In this document: positions 34,757 to 42,664 of the stretch, piece by piece
How positions within the stretch are numbered: the first letter of the stretch is position 1
Layout: each line of letters opens with the position of its first letter
Source of the DNA: Propionibacteriaceae bacterium
GTDB lineage: Bacteria; Actinomycetota; Actinomycetes; Propionibacteriales; Propionibacteriaceae
Assembly: GCA_017306015.1 (NCBI GenBank)
Contig: JAFKJK010000009.1
Coordinates: 248,001 to 312,000, forward strand
Length of the DNA stretch: 64,000 nucleotides
Reading direction: 5' to 3'
Notes under the pieces: model-generated
What the model was told of the DNA's origin: nothing
Databases searched by the model: none
Seen by the model: only the letters and a program-made list of their open reading frames with translations
Made by a program: the position numbers and the translations under genes

Positions 34757-35485
34757 ATGGAATTGGGCGAGGTCCGGCTGACCGGCGGCAACATGGGGAC
34801 GGTGACGCGGCTCGGAGCCGAGGTCCGGCGTCCGGCAGGGCCGTGGACGGCGAACATCCACCGGCTGCTGACCGCGTACGCGGACGTCGGCATCGAGCAG
34901 ACCCCGCGTCCGCTCGGCTTCACCGCGGACGGACGCGAACGGCTCAGCTTCCTGCCCGGCATCGGCCCGGACGGCTCGCCCGACTGGCTCTGGACGGACG
35001 CCGTCCTCACCGACGCCGCCCGGCTGGTCCGCCGGCTGCACGACGCCTCGACCCCGCTCGCGACCATCCCGGACGGCTGGCGCTCGCCCGTCCACACCCC
35101 GGCAGAGGTGGTCTGCCACAACGACGTCGCGCCGTACAACCTGGTGTTCTCCGAGGGCCGGCTCACCGGAATCATCGACTTCGACTACGCCTCGCCGGGC
35201 CCGCGCGCCTGGGACCTGGCGTACCTCGCCTACACCCTAGTCCCGCTCAACCGGGAGCCGGTGTTCACGGACGCCGAACGCCGGACACGCATCGAAGTCC
35301 TTGTCAGAGGCTACGGCGGCGTCGCCGCGGACGAGGTACTCGGCTGCGTCCCCACCAAGCTGGACGAACTCGCCGCCTTCTCCGATCGGATGGCCGTCGA
35401 ACTGGGCAACCCGGAACTCGCCGTCCACGCGGTCGGCTACCGCCTGGACGCCGCCCGGCTGCGCGACGGCAGGCTCGCCGACTGA
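34757..35485 (+). CDS. Aminoglycoside phosphotransferase-family kinase
   Basis: A 242-residue protein with the APH/choline-kinase fold, truncated at the N-lobe compared with usual APH enzymes (about 260-300). The catalytic loop is CHNDVAPYNLVF (about 119-130, with Asp as base) and the metal-binding loop is IIDFDYASPG. The substrate is not predictable; many family members phosphorylate small metabolites rather than antibiotics. CACAAT lies 6 nt before the ATG, a weak match to the leaderless pattern. It is 45 bp after the Nudix gene. Confidence 0.82.
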   Translation: MELGEVRLTGGNMGTVTRLGAEVRRPAGPWTANIHRLLTAYADVGIEQTPRPLGFTADGRERLSFLPGIGPDGSPDWLWTDAVLTDAARLVRRLHDASTPLATIPDGWRSPVHTPAEVVCHNDVAPYNLVFSEGRLTGIIDFDYASPGPRAWDLAYLAYTLVPLNREPVFTDAERRTRIEVLVRGYGGVAADEVLGCVPTKLDELAAFSDRMAVELGNPELAVHAVGYRLDAARLRDGRLAD

Positions 35486-35510
35486 GACCAGGGCGCGGCC
35501 GGCGAGCTGC

Positions 35511-36476
35511 CTACCCGGCCGCCCGGGAGGCGTACAGGTCGAGTCCGAGTTCGGTCGACAGGCGAGCGGCCGCCCGGACCCCGCGGACGGAGTTGCCGGC
35601 CTCGTCCAGCGGCGGGGAGAAACTGCCGAGACCGCACTTGCCCGGGCACACGACCATGATGCCGCCGCCGATCCCCGACTTGCCGGGCAGCCCCACGTCG
35701 TAGAGCCAGTCGCCGGAGTGCTCGTACATGCCGGCCGTCGTCATCACCGCGAGCACGTAGTGGCACAGCGCGGCCGGGATCACCTGCCGTCCCGTCACCG
35801 GGTTCACGCCGCCGTCGGCCAGCGTCGCGCCCATCACCGCCAGGTCGTGCGCGGTCACGTCCACGCAGCTCTGCCTGGAGTAGAGGACGAGCGCGTCCTC
35901 GGGAGCACCGGCCAGCAGCCCACGGGACGCGAGCGCCTCGGTCAGCTGCCGGTTGCGGACATTGGTCGCCATCACGTTGGCGTACAGCTCCTCGTCCAGG
36001 CAGAGTTCCCGGCCGGCGAACGCAGACAGGCCGTCCAGCAGGTGCGTCCACTGCTCCTCGGCCGACGAACCGGGAAGCCGGCTGCACGTCGCGATCGCGC
36101 CGGCGTTCACCATGGGGTTTGTGCGCCCGTCCCGGTCCAGGACCGGCTCGACGGCGTTGAAGGCGTCTCCGGTGGCGTTGACGCCGAGCTCGGCGCGAGC
36201 GCGCTGCGGCCCGAGTTCGGCACTGACCAGCGCGAACGTGAACGGCTTCGCGACGCTCATCAGCGCGAACGGGACGCCGGCGTCCCCGCGCTCGTGGACG
36301 CTTCCGTCCACGCCGACGAGGCTGAGGCCGAACTGGTCGGGGTCGGCGGACGCCAGCATCGGGTAGACCGGCGAGTTCACCCCGTCGGTGACCGGGCGGA
36401 CCTCGTCGTGGACGGTGTCCAGCGCGCGGACGATCGCGTCGGCCGGAGGCAGGGCTCCGGTGGAGATGAAGCTCAC
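35511..36476 (-). CDS. glsA: Glutaminase A
   Basis: A 321-residue enzyme that hydrolyses glutamine to glutamate and ammonia. It has the serine beta-lactamase-like glutaminase fold with the catalytic Ser74-x-x-Lys77 in SVAKPFTFAL, TNPMVNAGAI (about 145), the YANVMATNVRN region, and GLPGKSGIGGGI near residue 270. Length matches the family. It starts at GTG, 7 nt after TAGCCT (36484-36489, minus), so it is probably leaderless. It is divergent from cobU with only 35 bp between the starts. Confidence 0.94.
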   Translation of the reverse strand: MSFISTGALPPADAIVRALDTVHDEVRPVTDGVNSPVYPMLASADPDQFGLSLVGVDGSVHERGDAGVPFALMSVAKPFTFALVSAELGPQRARAELGVNATGDAFNAVEPVLDRDGRTNPMVNAGAIATCSRLPGSSAEEQWTHLLDGLSAFAGRELCLDEELYANVMATNVRNRQLTEALASRGLLAGAPEDALVLYSRQSCVDVTAHDLAVMGATLADGGVNPVTGRQVIPAALCHYVLAVMTTAGMYEHSGDWLYDVGLPGKSGIGGGIMVVCPGKCGLGSFSPPLDEAGNSVRGVRAAARLSTELGLDLYASRAAG

Positions 36477-36483
36477 GACGGTG

Positions 36484-36504
36484 AGGCTATCGCGCCGGTA
36501 GGGT
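36484..36504. promoter_or_regulatory. Back-to-back leaderless promoters of glsA and cobU
   Basis: In the 35-bp gap between divergent starts, TAGCCT on minus (36484-36489) is 7 nt from the glsA GTG. TAGGGT on plus (36499-36504) is 7 nt from the cobU ATG. Each -35 region must therefore lie over the other gene's promoter or coding start. Confidence 0.5.
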
Positions 36505-36511
36505 TCGAGCC

Positions 36512-37036
36512 ATGGCGGTCCTGGTCACCGGCGGCGTCCGCAGCGGCAAGTCGCGGCACGCCGAGTCGCTGCTGCCCGCGGACGGCGTCACCTACATCAC
36601 CCCGGGCTACCCGGCGGACGGCAACGACCCCGAGTGGAGCGCCCGGGTGGCTGCACACCGGTTGCGCCGGCCCGCGTCCTGGCGGACGGTCGAGACGGTC
36701 GACATCGCGTCCGCGATCTCCGACGCGTCGGGCCCGGCGATGGTCGACTGCCTGGGCACCTGGTTGACCCGGCTGCTCGACTCCTGGGATGCCTGGGAGG
36801 ACCCGGACGCAGCCATCGCCGTCCGGCTGCAGCCGGAGATCGCCGCACTGGTGGCCGCGGTGCAGGCTCACTCCGCAGAGCTGGTCCTGGTGACGAACGA
36901 GGTCGGCTGGGGGGTGGTGCCCGAGCATCGGGCCGGACGCGTGTTCGCCGACCATCTCGGCCGGATCAACCAGCAGGTCGCGGCGGCCTGCGACTCGGTC
37001 GTACTGATGGTCGCCGGCCGTCCGCTGTCGCTCTGA
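36512..37036 (+). CDS. cobU: Adenosylcobinamide kinase/guanylyltransferase
   Basis: A 174-residue bifunctional enzyme that phosphorylates adenosylcobinamide and converts it to adenosylcobinamide-GDP, the acceptor used by CobS. The P-loop reads GGVRSGKSRHAE (7-18). AAHRLRRPASW carries the His (49) that is guanylylated in the family. The length is normal. The cobS-cobT pair lies 2.1 kb further on, on the other strand. Confidence 0.93.
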   Translation: MAVLVTGGVRSGKSRHAESLLPADGVTYITPGYPADGNDPEWSARVAAHRLRRPASWRTVETVDIASAISDASGPAMVDCLGTWLTRLLDSWDAWEDPDAAIAVRLQPEIAALVAAVQAHSAELVLVTNEVGWGVVPEHRAGRVFADHLGRINQQVAAACDSVVLMVAGRPLSL

Positions 37037-37476
37037 TCCGCACCGGCCGACCGGACCCACACGTAGCCGTCCTTCCTGGTCCGGCCCGGAGTGGGGACGG
37101 CTCCAGGACCTGCAACGCTCGCCGCTGACAAGCGGGGACGGCAGAAGATCCGACCCGACGTCCGGCCCGTCCTCGAGCGTGGCGGACCGGAAGGAGCCGT
37201 CCCCTTGCCGTCCGTGCTGGCTGACACCCACCGCGCCACTTCGCGACCCAACAAACCAGCTGCGACAAGCATCAACGCCCGCACACCAAGTTCGGCGGCA
37301 ACTGCCGCAACGCTCTCCCGCACCAGGTGCTGCGCTGACTGCCGCAGACCGCCGTCCCGGTTTGGTCCGGCTGCGGGGCGTCCGGAATGAACCCGTCCCC
37401 TTGTGGTTCGGTGGGCGGCGGTGACTGCGGGTGGTCCGCAATGGAACCGTCCCCATGGTTCGGTGCCGACGTGCGG
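37037..37476. repeat. Gene-free interval between convergent genes with GTCCCC-type short hairpins
   Basis: A 440-bp gap between the ends of cobU and the oxidoreductase gene, with no convincing gene. It contains an inverted pair GGGGACGGCTCC (about 37093) and GGAGCCGTCCCC (about 37194). It also contains two small hairpin units of the form GAACC-GTCCCC-GGTTCGG near 37387 and 37443. These share AACC/GGTT arms and GTCCCC with repeat family A but lack its AAGTACCT part, so I treat them as a separate, degenerate family. Confidence 0.5.
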
Positions 37477-38427
37477 CTACGGAACCAGGACCGCCCGGCT
37501 CGGGCCTCGGTGCGCCCAGGCGTCCGCGACCCGCTCCAGCGGGTAGGCGGTGTACGGGACGGTGATGGTCCCGTCCGCGATCCGGGCGACCATCGTCGGC
37601 AGTTCGGCGATGATCCGCTGGGGGGAGACCGAGCCCAGTCCGCTGCCGATCACCCGGATCTGCCGGCTGCGCAGCAACTCCGCGGGGAGCGCGGCCGTCG
37701 GCCCGCCGAGCGCGCCGATCTGGTCGTAGACCGTCTCACCGCTGGCATCGACCTTGAACTCCCGCAGCGTCAGCGCCCGGAACGCCGCCTCCGCCGCGGC
37801 TCCCCACACGTAGTCGAGCACCAGGGACGGAGCCTCTCCCGCCAGTGCGTCGGCGATCGCCCGCGCCGGATCGTCCTCGTCCAGCCGGACGGGGATCGCG
37901 CCGAGGGCCTCGACCTCGGCCAGCTGCCCGGGATTGCGGCCGACGCCGACGACCCGCTCAGCTCCCAGGGCGAAGGCCGACTGGACGGCGGCGCGTCCGG
38001 CCATCCCGGTGGCCCCGACCACCAGGACCGTGCCGAGCCGGTCCACCTCTTCCAGCCGGCGGCTCAACGGCAGCCAGCCGGACATCGCCGGGTTCATCCC
38101 GGCGGCGATTGCCAGCGGATCGGCGTCGACGGGCACCTCGATGCCCATCCGGGCCGCCATCCGCTCGGCCATGGTGCCCCACGGCGCACGGATCCAGCCG
38201 GTGTAGACCAGCCGTCCGTCGGCAGCCCGGGCGACCGCGTCCACGCCGGGGACGTTCGGGAACGCGCCCTCGCTGCTGTAGTGCGCACCCGTCGCCCGCG
38301 ACCGGACGACCTGGTGCAGGCCGGCTCCGACAAGGGAGAACACCTGCTCGTCGGGCCGCGGCTGCGGTTCGGCGAACTCGGTGCAGACCGGCTCGGCCTG
38401 GGCGCTGGTGACCACGACTGCTCTCAT
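37477..38427 (-). CDS. Zinc-independent MDR-family alcohol dehydrogenase/quinone reductase
   Basis: A 316-residue cytoplasmic oxidoreductase of the medium-chain family. The nucleotide-binding loop reads VVGATGMAGRAAVQSA (about 141-156). The cysteine and glutamate ligands of zinc enzymes are missing, so it is of the quinone-oxidoreductase type. It is divergent from the TetR gene over a 59-bp region with two palindromes, so it is probably the TetR target. Confidence 0.87.
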   Translation of the reverse strand: MRAVVVTSAQAEPVCTEFAEPQPRPDEQVFSLVGAGLHQVVRSRATGAHYSSEGAFPNVPGVDAVARAADGRLVYTGWIRAPWGTMAERMAARMGIEVPVDADPLAIAAGMNPAMSGWLPLSRRLEEVDRLGTVLVVGATGMAGRAAVQSAFALGAERVVGVGRNPGQLAEVEALGAIPVRLDEDDPARAIADALAGEAPSLVLDYVWGAAAEAAFRALTLREFKVDASGETVYDQIGALGGPTAALPAELLRSRQIRVIGSGLGSVSPQRIIAELPTMVARIADGTITVPYTAYPLERVADAWAHRGPSRAVLVP

Positions 38428-38435
38428 CGCAACTC

Positions 38436-38450
38436 CTTAACATTGTTCAG
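38436..38450. promoter_or_regulatory. Secondary TetR operator, imperfect
   Basis: CTTAAC-ATT-GTTCAG has 5 of 6 paired arm bases and resembles the perfect palindrome centred 27 bp away. It overlaps the leader of the oxidoreductase gene. Confidence 0.5.
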
Positions 38451-38461
38451 TTCCCAGCATC

Positions 38462-38478
38462 GCTTAACGTCGTTAAGC
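38462..38478. promoter_or_regulatory. Perfect TetR operator within a promoter spacer
   Basis: GCTTAACG-T-CGTTAAGC has perfect 8-bp arms. On the minus strand, TTGACA (38479-38484) lies immediately upstream and a weak GATGCT (38456-38461) lies immediately downstream. The 17-bp palindrome therefore fills the promoter spacer of the oxidoreductase gene exactly. It also lies 8 bp before the TetR start, allowing autoregulation. Confidence 0.75.
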
Positions 38479-38486
38479 TGTCAACC

Positions 38487-39116
38487 ATGGCGAAGGGACT
38501 CACTCGGGCGGTCATCGTCGACGCCGCGCTCGACCTGCTCGACGAGTCCGGGATCGATGCCCTCACCCTGCGCGCGCTCGCGTCCCGTCTCGGCGTCCAG
38601 GCGCCGGCCCTGTACTGGCACGTGCACAACAAGCAGGAACTGCTGGACGAGATGGGCACCGAGATCCACCGGCGCGTCCTGAGCCGGATCGTGGTGCTGC
38701 CGGCGGCCGACTGGCGCCCCACCCTGGCCGGCTACGCCCGGGCGCTGCGGGCCGAGTACCTCGCGCACCGCGACGGCGCCCGCACGTTCTCCGGGACGCG
38801 GCTGACCGACGCTGCAGTCCTGCGGGCGCAGGAGCCGTGGCTCCGGTCCTGGACGGACGCGGGTCGCCCGCTGGCCGATGCCGTCGACGCCGCCCAGGTG
38901 GTCACCGCTTTCGTCGTCGGCTTCGTGATCGAGGAACAGGAGCGGACGCCCGACCGCTACTCCCTCGCCGACAGGGACGCCGCGCTCGGGGCCGACGTCC
39001 CGCTGGTGACGGAATCCGGACGGGCCATGTTCGTCGACCCGGAGACCCGCTTCACCACCCAGCTGGACATGGTGCTGGACGGCGTCGGCGTCCGCCTGTC
39101 CGCCCACACGTCCTGA
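38487..39116 (+). CDS. TetR/AcrR family regulator (TetR-C1 type)
   Basis: A 209-residue repressor. The helix-turn-helix covers about residues 5-50 (TRAVIVDAALDLLDESG, LTLRALASRLGVQ, LYWHVHNKQELLDEM). The C-terminal half resembles the tetracycline-repressor ligand domain. It faces the oxidoreductase gene across two palindromes and probably represses that gene and itself. The ligand is unknown. Confidence 0.9.
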   Translation: MAKGLTRAVIVDAALDLLDESGIDALTLRALASRLGVQAPALYWHVHNKQELLDEMGTEIHRRVLSRIVVLPAADWRPTLAGYARALRAEYLAHRDGARTFSGTRLTDAAVLRAQEPWLRSWTDAGRPLADAVDAAQVVTAFVVGFVIEEQERTPDRYSLADRDAALGADVPLVTESGRAMFVDPETRFTTQLDMVLDGVGVRLSAHTS

Positions 39117-39133
39117 CCGGGGCCTCGACGGGA

Positions 39134-39886
39134 TCAGCGGATCGTCGCGAACACCAGCAGCACGACGGTGGACAGCTCCACTAGCGCGCCCAGGACGTCC
39201 CCGGTGATGCCGCCGAGGCGCCGGATCGCCAGCCGCACCAGCCACAGGGACTTCACCAGCACGGCCGCGACCCCGAGCAGCGGCCACCACCACGCCTGGC
39301 CGGTCAGCATGCCGGACGCGACCAGCGCACCCGTCCACACCACCCAGGCCCCCGCAGCAGCGAGCCGCGGGACCGAGCCGGCGACCAGCGCACCCAGCCC
39401 GTCCGGGCGGGCGGACGGGACGCCTCGCAGGCAGCCGAGCGCGAGCGAACCACGGGCGACGGCGATCACGACGGCGAGCTGCAGCCAGCCCCACGGCCGG
39501 TCGAGGACGACTCCCGCGGCCAGGGCCTCCGCCAGTAGGACCAGCACCAGCGCGACGACCCCCATCGGCCCGATGTCGCCGCGGCGCATCACCTCGAGCG
39601 CGTCTCCGGCGGGCTTGCCCGTGCCCAGCCCGTCCACGGTGTCCGCCAGGCCGTCCAGGTGCATCGCGCGGGTGCCCAGCGCAACCCCGGCAACCACGAC
39701 GACCCCGGCGACGGCCGCCGGCACTCCGGCCAGCGTCACGACCCAGCCAGCCAGTGCGGCGGCAACAGCGACCGGCAACACCGCGACCGGTGCGAGCAGC
39801 ATGGCGTCCCGGCCACGCCGGATGTCCGGACTGCCGGCGGGAATGACGGTCAGCAGTCCCAGCGCCAGCCGTAGTCCGGTGAGCAT
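39134..39886 (-). CDS. cobS: Adenosylcobinamide-GDP ribazoletransferase (cobalamin synthase)
   Basis: A 250-residue integral membrane enzyme with seven or so helices that joins adenosylcobinamide-GDP to alpha-ribazole(-5'-P). The acidic metal motif is HLDGLADTVDGLG, followed by MRRGDIGPMG. I start it at the ATG at 39886, which overlaps the cobT stop and begins the conserved GLRLALGLLTVIP; the frame is open for 63 more codons inside cobT, which is not credible as protein. Confidence 0.93.
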   Translation of the reverse strand: MLTGLRLALGLLTVIPAGSPDIRRGRDAMLLAPVAVLPVAVAAALAGWVVTLAGVPAAVAGVVVVAGVALGTRAMHLDGLADTVDGLGTGKPAGDALEVMRRGDIGPMGVVALVLVLLAEALAAGVVLDRPWGWLQLAVVIAVARGSLALGCLRGVPSARPDGLGALVAGSVPRLAAAGAWVVWTGALVASGMLTGQAWWWPLLGVAAVLVKSLWLVRLAIRRLGGITGDVLGALVELSTVVLLVFATIR

Positions 39887-40923
39887 CAGACCAGGTCCGC
39901 CAGCAACGCGACGCCAGCGAGGGCTGCCACCGCCGACCGCAGCACGGGGACGGCCATCACCGCCCCGCTGCCCTCGCCGAGATGCATGCCCAGGTCGACC
40001 AGCGGACGCAGGCCGAGCCGGTCCAGCGCGAGCGCCTGACCGGGCTCGGTCGACCGGTGCCCGGCCTGGAGCCACGCCTTGGTACCGGGCGCGTAGTGCT
40101 CGGCGATCAGCGCTTCGGCGGCCGCGATCACGCCGTCCACGAGCACGGGGACACCGCGGCGGGCGGCACCGGTGATGTAGCCCACACCGGCGGCGAGGTC
40201 GGCCGAGCCGAGGGCGGTGAGCACCTGGACGGGATCCTTCAGCCGCCGCTCGTCGACCCGGGCGAGGGCGGCGTCGATGATCGCCTCCTTGTGGTCGAGG
40301 GAATCGTCGTCGATGCCGGTGCCGCGTCCGGTGACCGCGGCGGCGGGGACGCCGAGCGAGGCAGCGATGAGGGCGGCGGCGATGGTGGTGTTGCCGATGC
40401 CGAGGTCTCCCGCGATCAGCAGCTGGGCACCATCGGCGATCTGGTCGGCCGCGATCGCGTCCCCGGCCGCCAACGCCCGTTCGGCCTCGATCGGAGTGAT
40501 CGCGTCCGCGAGATGAATCGGAGCCGACGAGCGTCGCACCTTGTGGCGCCCCACTCCGGGGAGGTCCGGGAAGTCCGTGGCGACGGCGATGTCGTGGACG
40601 GCGACGCGGACACCGTTCGCCGCGGCGAGGGCCGACACCCCGGCCCGTCCGGCCGCGATCCCGCGGACCATGGCGGCGGTGATCGCCGAGGGGTACGCCG
40701 ACACCCCGGACGCCGCGACACCGTGGTCGCCGGCGAAGACGTCGACCCGGACGTCCTCGAACTGCCGCGGAGGGCAGAACCCCTGGACCGCGGCCGCCCA
40801 GGCCGCCAGTTCCTCCAGCCGTCCGAGCGAGCCGGTCGGCTTGGCCTGGCCGTCGCTGAGCGTCCTCGCGGCCGCATACGCCGCGTTCTTGGGCGCTTCG
40901 ACGCGGGTGCCGACAACGTCCAT
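39886..40923 (-). CDS. cobT: Nicotinate-nucleotide--dimethylbenzimidazole phosphoribosyltransferase
   Basis: A 345-residue enzyme that makes alpha-ribazole-5'-phosphate for the lower ligand of cobalamin. Typical motifs are KPTGSLGRLEELAAW near the N-terminus, FAGDHGVAASGVSAYP (about 75), DLGIGNTTIAAALIAA (about 173) and MHLGEGSGAVMA near the end with the catalytic Glu. The ATG at 40923 has GAGGAGGACCAG upstream. It is co-transcribed with cobS and completes CobU/CobS/CobT, while the corrin-ring genes are not in the window. Confidence 0.94.
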   Translation of the reverse strand: MDVVGTRVEAPKNAAYAAARTLSDGQAKPTGSLGRLEELAAWAAAVQGFCPPRQFEDVRVDVFAGDHGVAASGVSAYPSAITAAMVRGIAAGRAGVSALAAANGVRVAVHDIAVATDFPDLPGVGRHKVRRSSAPIHLADAITPIEAERALAAGDAIAADQIADGAQLLIAGDLGIGNTTIAAALIAASLGVPAAAVTGRGTGIDDDSLDHKEAIIDAALARVDERRLKDPVQVLTALGSADLAAGVGYITGAARRGVPVLVDGVIAAAEALIAEHYAPGTKAWLQAGHRSTEPGQALALDRLGLRPLVDLGMHLGEGSGAVMAVPVLRSAVAALAGVALLADLV

Positions 40924-41052
40924 CTGGTCCTCCTCGCGCTCACCACTCGCGCGCCACGCAGGCCCATGCCCGGCGGTGCGGAGGTGGCTGCTACTCGCTA
41001 CGGTAGTGGAGACGGCAGACGCCCGGAGACACCGGGTAGAAGGAGAGTTCCC

Positions 41053-41556
41053 ATGGCAACGAGCAAGGCGAGTTACACCGCTCCCGGCCTGAGCAAGGAG
41101 GCCGCGGGCAAGGTGACCGCGATCCTGCAGAAGCGGCTGAACAGCTACAACGACCTGCACCTGACCCTGAAGCACGTGCACTGGAACGTGGTCGGCCCGA
41201 GCTTCATCGGCGTCCACGAGATGATCGACCCGCAGGTCGACGTCGTCCGGCTGGACGCGGACGAGGTCGCCGAGCGGATCGCCACCCTGGGATCGGCTCC
41301 GATGGGCACTGTCGGCGCGATCAACTCCACGCGCGACTGGGACGACTACCCGCTCGGCCGGGCGACCGTCCCGGAGCACCTGGCGGCGCTCGACAAGGTG
41401 TACGACCGGGTCGTCGCGGAGAACCGCCAGGCGATCGCCGATGTCGAGGATCTCGACCTGGTCACCCAGGACATGCTGATCGGCCACACCGCGGGCCTGG
41501 AGAAGTTCCAGTGGTTCGTCCGCGCCCACCTGGAAAGCGCGTCCGGCAAGATCTAG
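41053..41556 (+). CDS. dps: Dps-family DNA-protection/ferritin-like protein
   Basis: A 167-residue protein that forms a dodecamer storing iron and protecting DNA from peroxide. The Dps ferroxidase signature appears as LKHVHWNVVGPSFIGVHEMIDPQVDVV and DADEVAERI. The N-terminal tail has Lys residues (ATSKASYT, LSKEAAGK). AAGGAGAG lies 7 nt before the ATG. It is divergent from cobT. The gene ends 10 bp before a repeat array, in which transcription probably ends. Confidence 0.92.
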   Translation: MATSKASYTAPGLSKEAAGKVTAILQKRLNSYNDLHLTLKHVHWNVVGPSFIGVHEMIDPQVDVVRLDADEVAERIATLGSAPMGTVGAINSTRDWDDYPLGRATVPEHLAALDKVYDRVVAENRQAIADVEDLDLVTQDMLIGHTAGLEKFQWFVRAHLESASGKI

Positions 41557-41566
41557 CCCACCCCGC

Positions 41567-41852
41567 TGAACCGTCGGGGACAGGCACTTCAGTTCACCTG
41601 AACCGTCGGGGACAGGTACTTCAGTTCACTGAACCGTTGGGGACAGGTACTTCGGTTCACCTGAACCGTCGTGAACCGTCGGGGACAGGTACTTCACTTC
41701 ACTTCCGAGCCATCACGGGCGGTGGGTGAACCAAAGTACCTGTCCCCAACGGTTCACATGAGCCATCGCGGGCAGTGGGTGAACCGAAAGTACCTGTCCC
41801 CATTGGTTCACGGCGGCGGGGTGAACCGAAGTACCTGTCCCCGTTGGTTCAC
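41567..41852. repeat. Array of seven family A repeats between dps and the sigma-factor gene
   Basis: Four units in minus orientation (41567-41597, 41599-41629, 41630-41660, 41671-41701) are followed by three in plus orientation (41726-41757, 41779-41811, 41821-41852). Each is about 31 bp with GTGAACC/GGTTCAC ends around AAGTACCTGTCCCC (or its complement). The two oriented blocks face each other between the convergent ends of the two genes. The spacers are short and irregular, and the units are too divergent for CRISPR. Confidence 0.9.
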
Positions 41853-41860
41853 GGCGGGCG

Positions 41861-42664
41861 TCAGGCGGTGAGGAGGTCCTCGCCGAGGGCTTGGCGCGCC
41901 TGGCTGAGGATCCGGCGGATCAGCCGCGACACCTGCATCTGCGAGATGCCGAGCCGGCGTCCGATCTCCTCCTGGGTGCAGCCCTCCTCGAAGCGCCACA
42001 GCAGGATGCTGCGGTCGCGCCGGCTGAGCCCGGCCAGGGCACGCTGCAGCGCCAGCCGGTCGGTGGCCCGCTCGAACTGCTCGGCAGGGTCGGCGAGGCT
42101 CGCCCCGAGGGTGCTGCCGCCGTCCGTGTCACCGTCGAGACGTGCCTCCAGCGACCACGGACGGTAGCTGGACTCGGCCGCGGCACACTCCTCCAGCAGG
42201 ACGGGCTCGGCACCGACGGCGTCCGAGAGTTCCTGGACGCTCGCCTTGCGGCCCAGATGCTGCTCCAGGTCGGCGCGCTCACGCGAGGCGCGTGCCCTCA
42301 GCTCCTGGATCCGGCGGGGCGGACGGACCATCCAGCAGTGGTCGCGGAAGTACCGCTTGAGTTCGCCGGAGATCGTCGGTGCCGCGTACGCGACGAACGT
42401 GCGTCCCGCCCCGGGCTGGAAGCGCTTGATCGCGAGGACGAGCGCAACCCGGGCGACCTGGACCAGATCCTCGCGGTCGGCGCCTCGGTGGAGGTAGCGG
42501 CCGGCGAGGGCGTCGCACAGGCCGAGGTGAAGGCTGACCAACTCCTCGGTGAGTTCAGCCTTCCTGGCGAGGTCATCGGTGCTGGTGAGTTCCGCGAAGA
42601 GCTGTTCGGTGAGGTGCTCGCGGTTGATGTTCGAACGGGTCGACGTCATGTTTCCACGCGCCAT
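41861..42664 (-). CDS. SigB/SigF-type alternative sigma factor
   Basis: A 267-residue group 3 sigma factor. Region 2 reads EDLVQVARVALVLAIKRF, then FVAYAAPTISGELKRYFRD. The region 3 linker begins VRPPRRIQELRAR. Region 4 ends in EEIGRRLGISQMQVSRLIRR. This layout matches the general-stress/sporulation SigB/F group. Start chosen at the ATG at 42664, with AAGGGAGACGG upstream; an ATG five codons later is possible. No anti-sigma or anti-anti-sigma gene is adjacent. Probable targets in the window include the CsbD gene. Confidence 0.9.
   Translation of the reverse strand: MARGNMTSTRSNINREHLTEQLFAELTSTDDLARKAELTEELVSLHLGLCDALAGRYLHRGADREDLVQVARVALVLAIKRFQPGAGRTFVAYAAPTISGELKRYFRDHCWMVRPPRRIQELRARASRERADLEQHLGRKASVQELSDAVGAEPVLLEECAAAESSYRPWSLEARLDGDTDGGSTLGASLADPAEQFERATDRLALQRALAGLSRRDRSILLWRFEEGCTQEEIGRRLGISQMQVSRLIRRILSQARQALGEDLLTA

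Noticed and set aside
36480..36511. GGTTCGAGCC resembling a tRNA T-loop
   Set aside because: Only 35 bp separate two gene starts, there is no room for a tRNA, and the bases are explained by promoters.
41034..41039. SigB-type -10 (GGGTAG) before dps
   Set aside because: Too close to the ATG given a good ribosome site, and no -35 GTTT upstream.
41567..41852. Possible CRISPR array
   Set aside because: Units occur in both orientations, differ from one another, and have spacers of only 0-25 bp; no cas genes are present.
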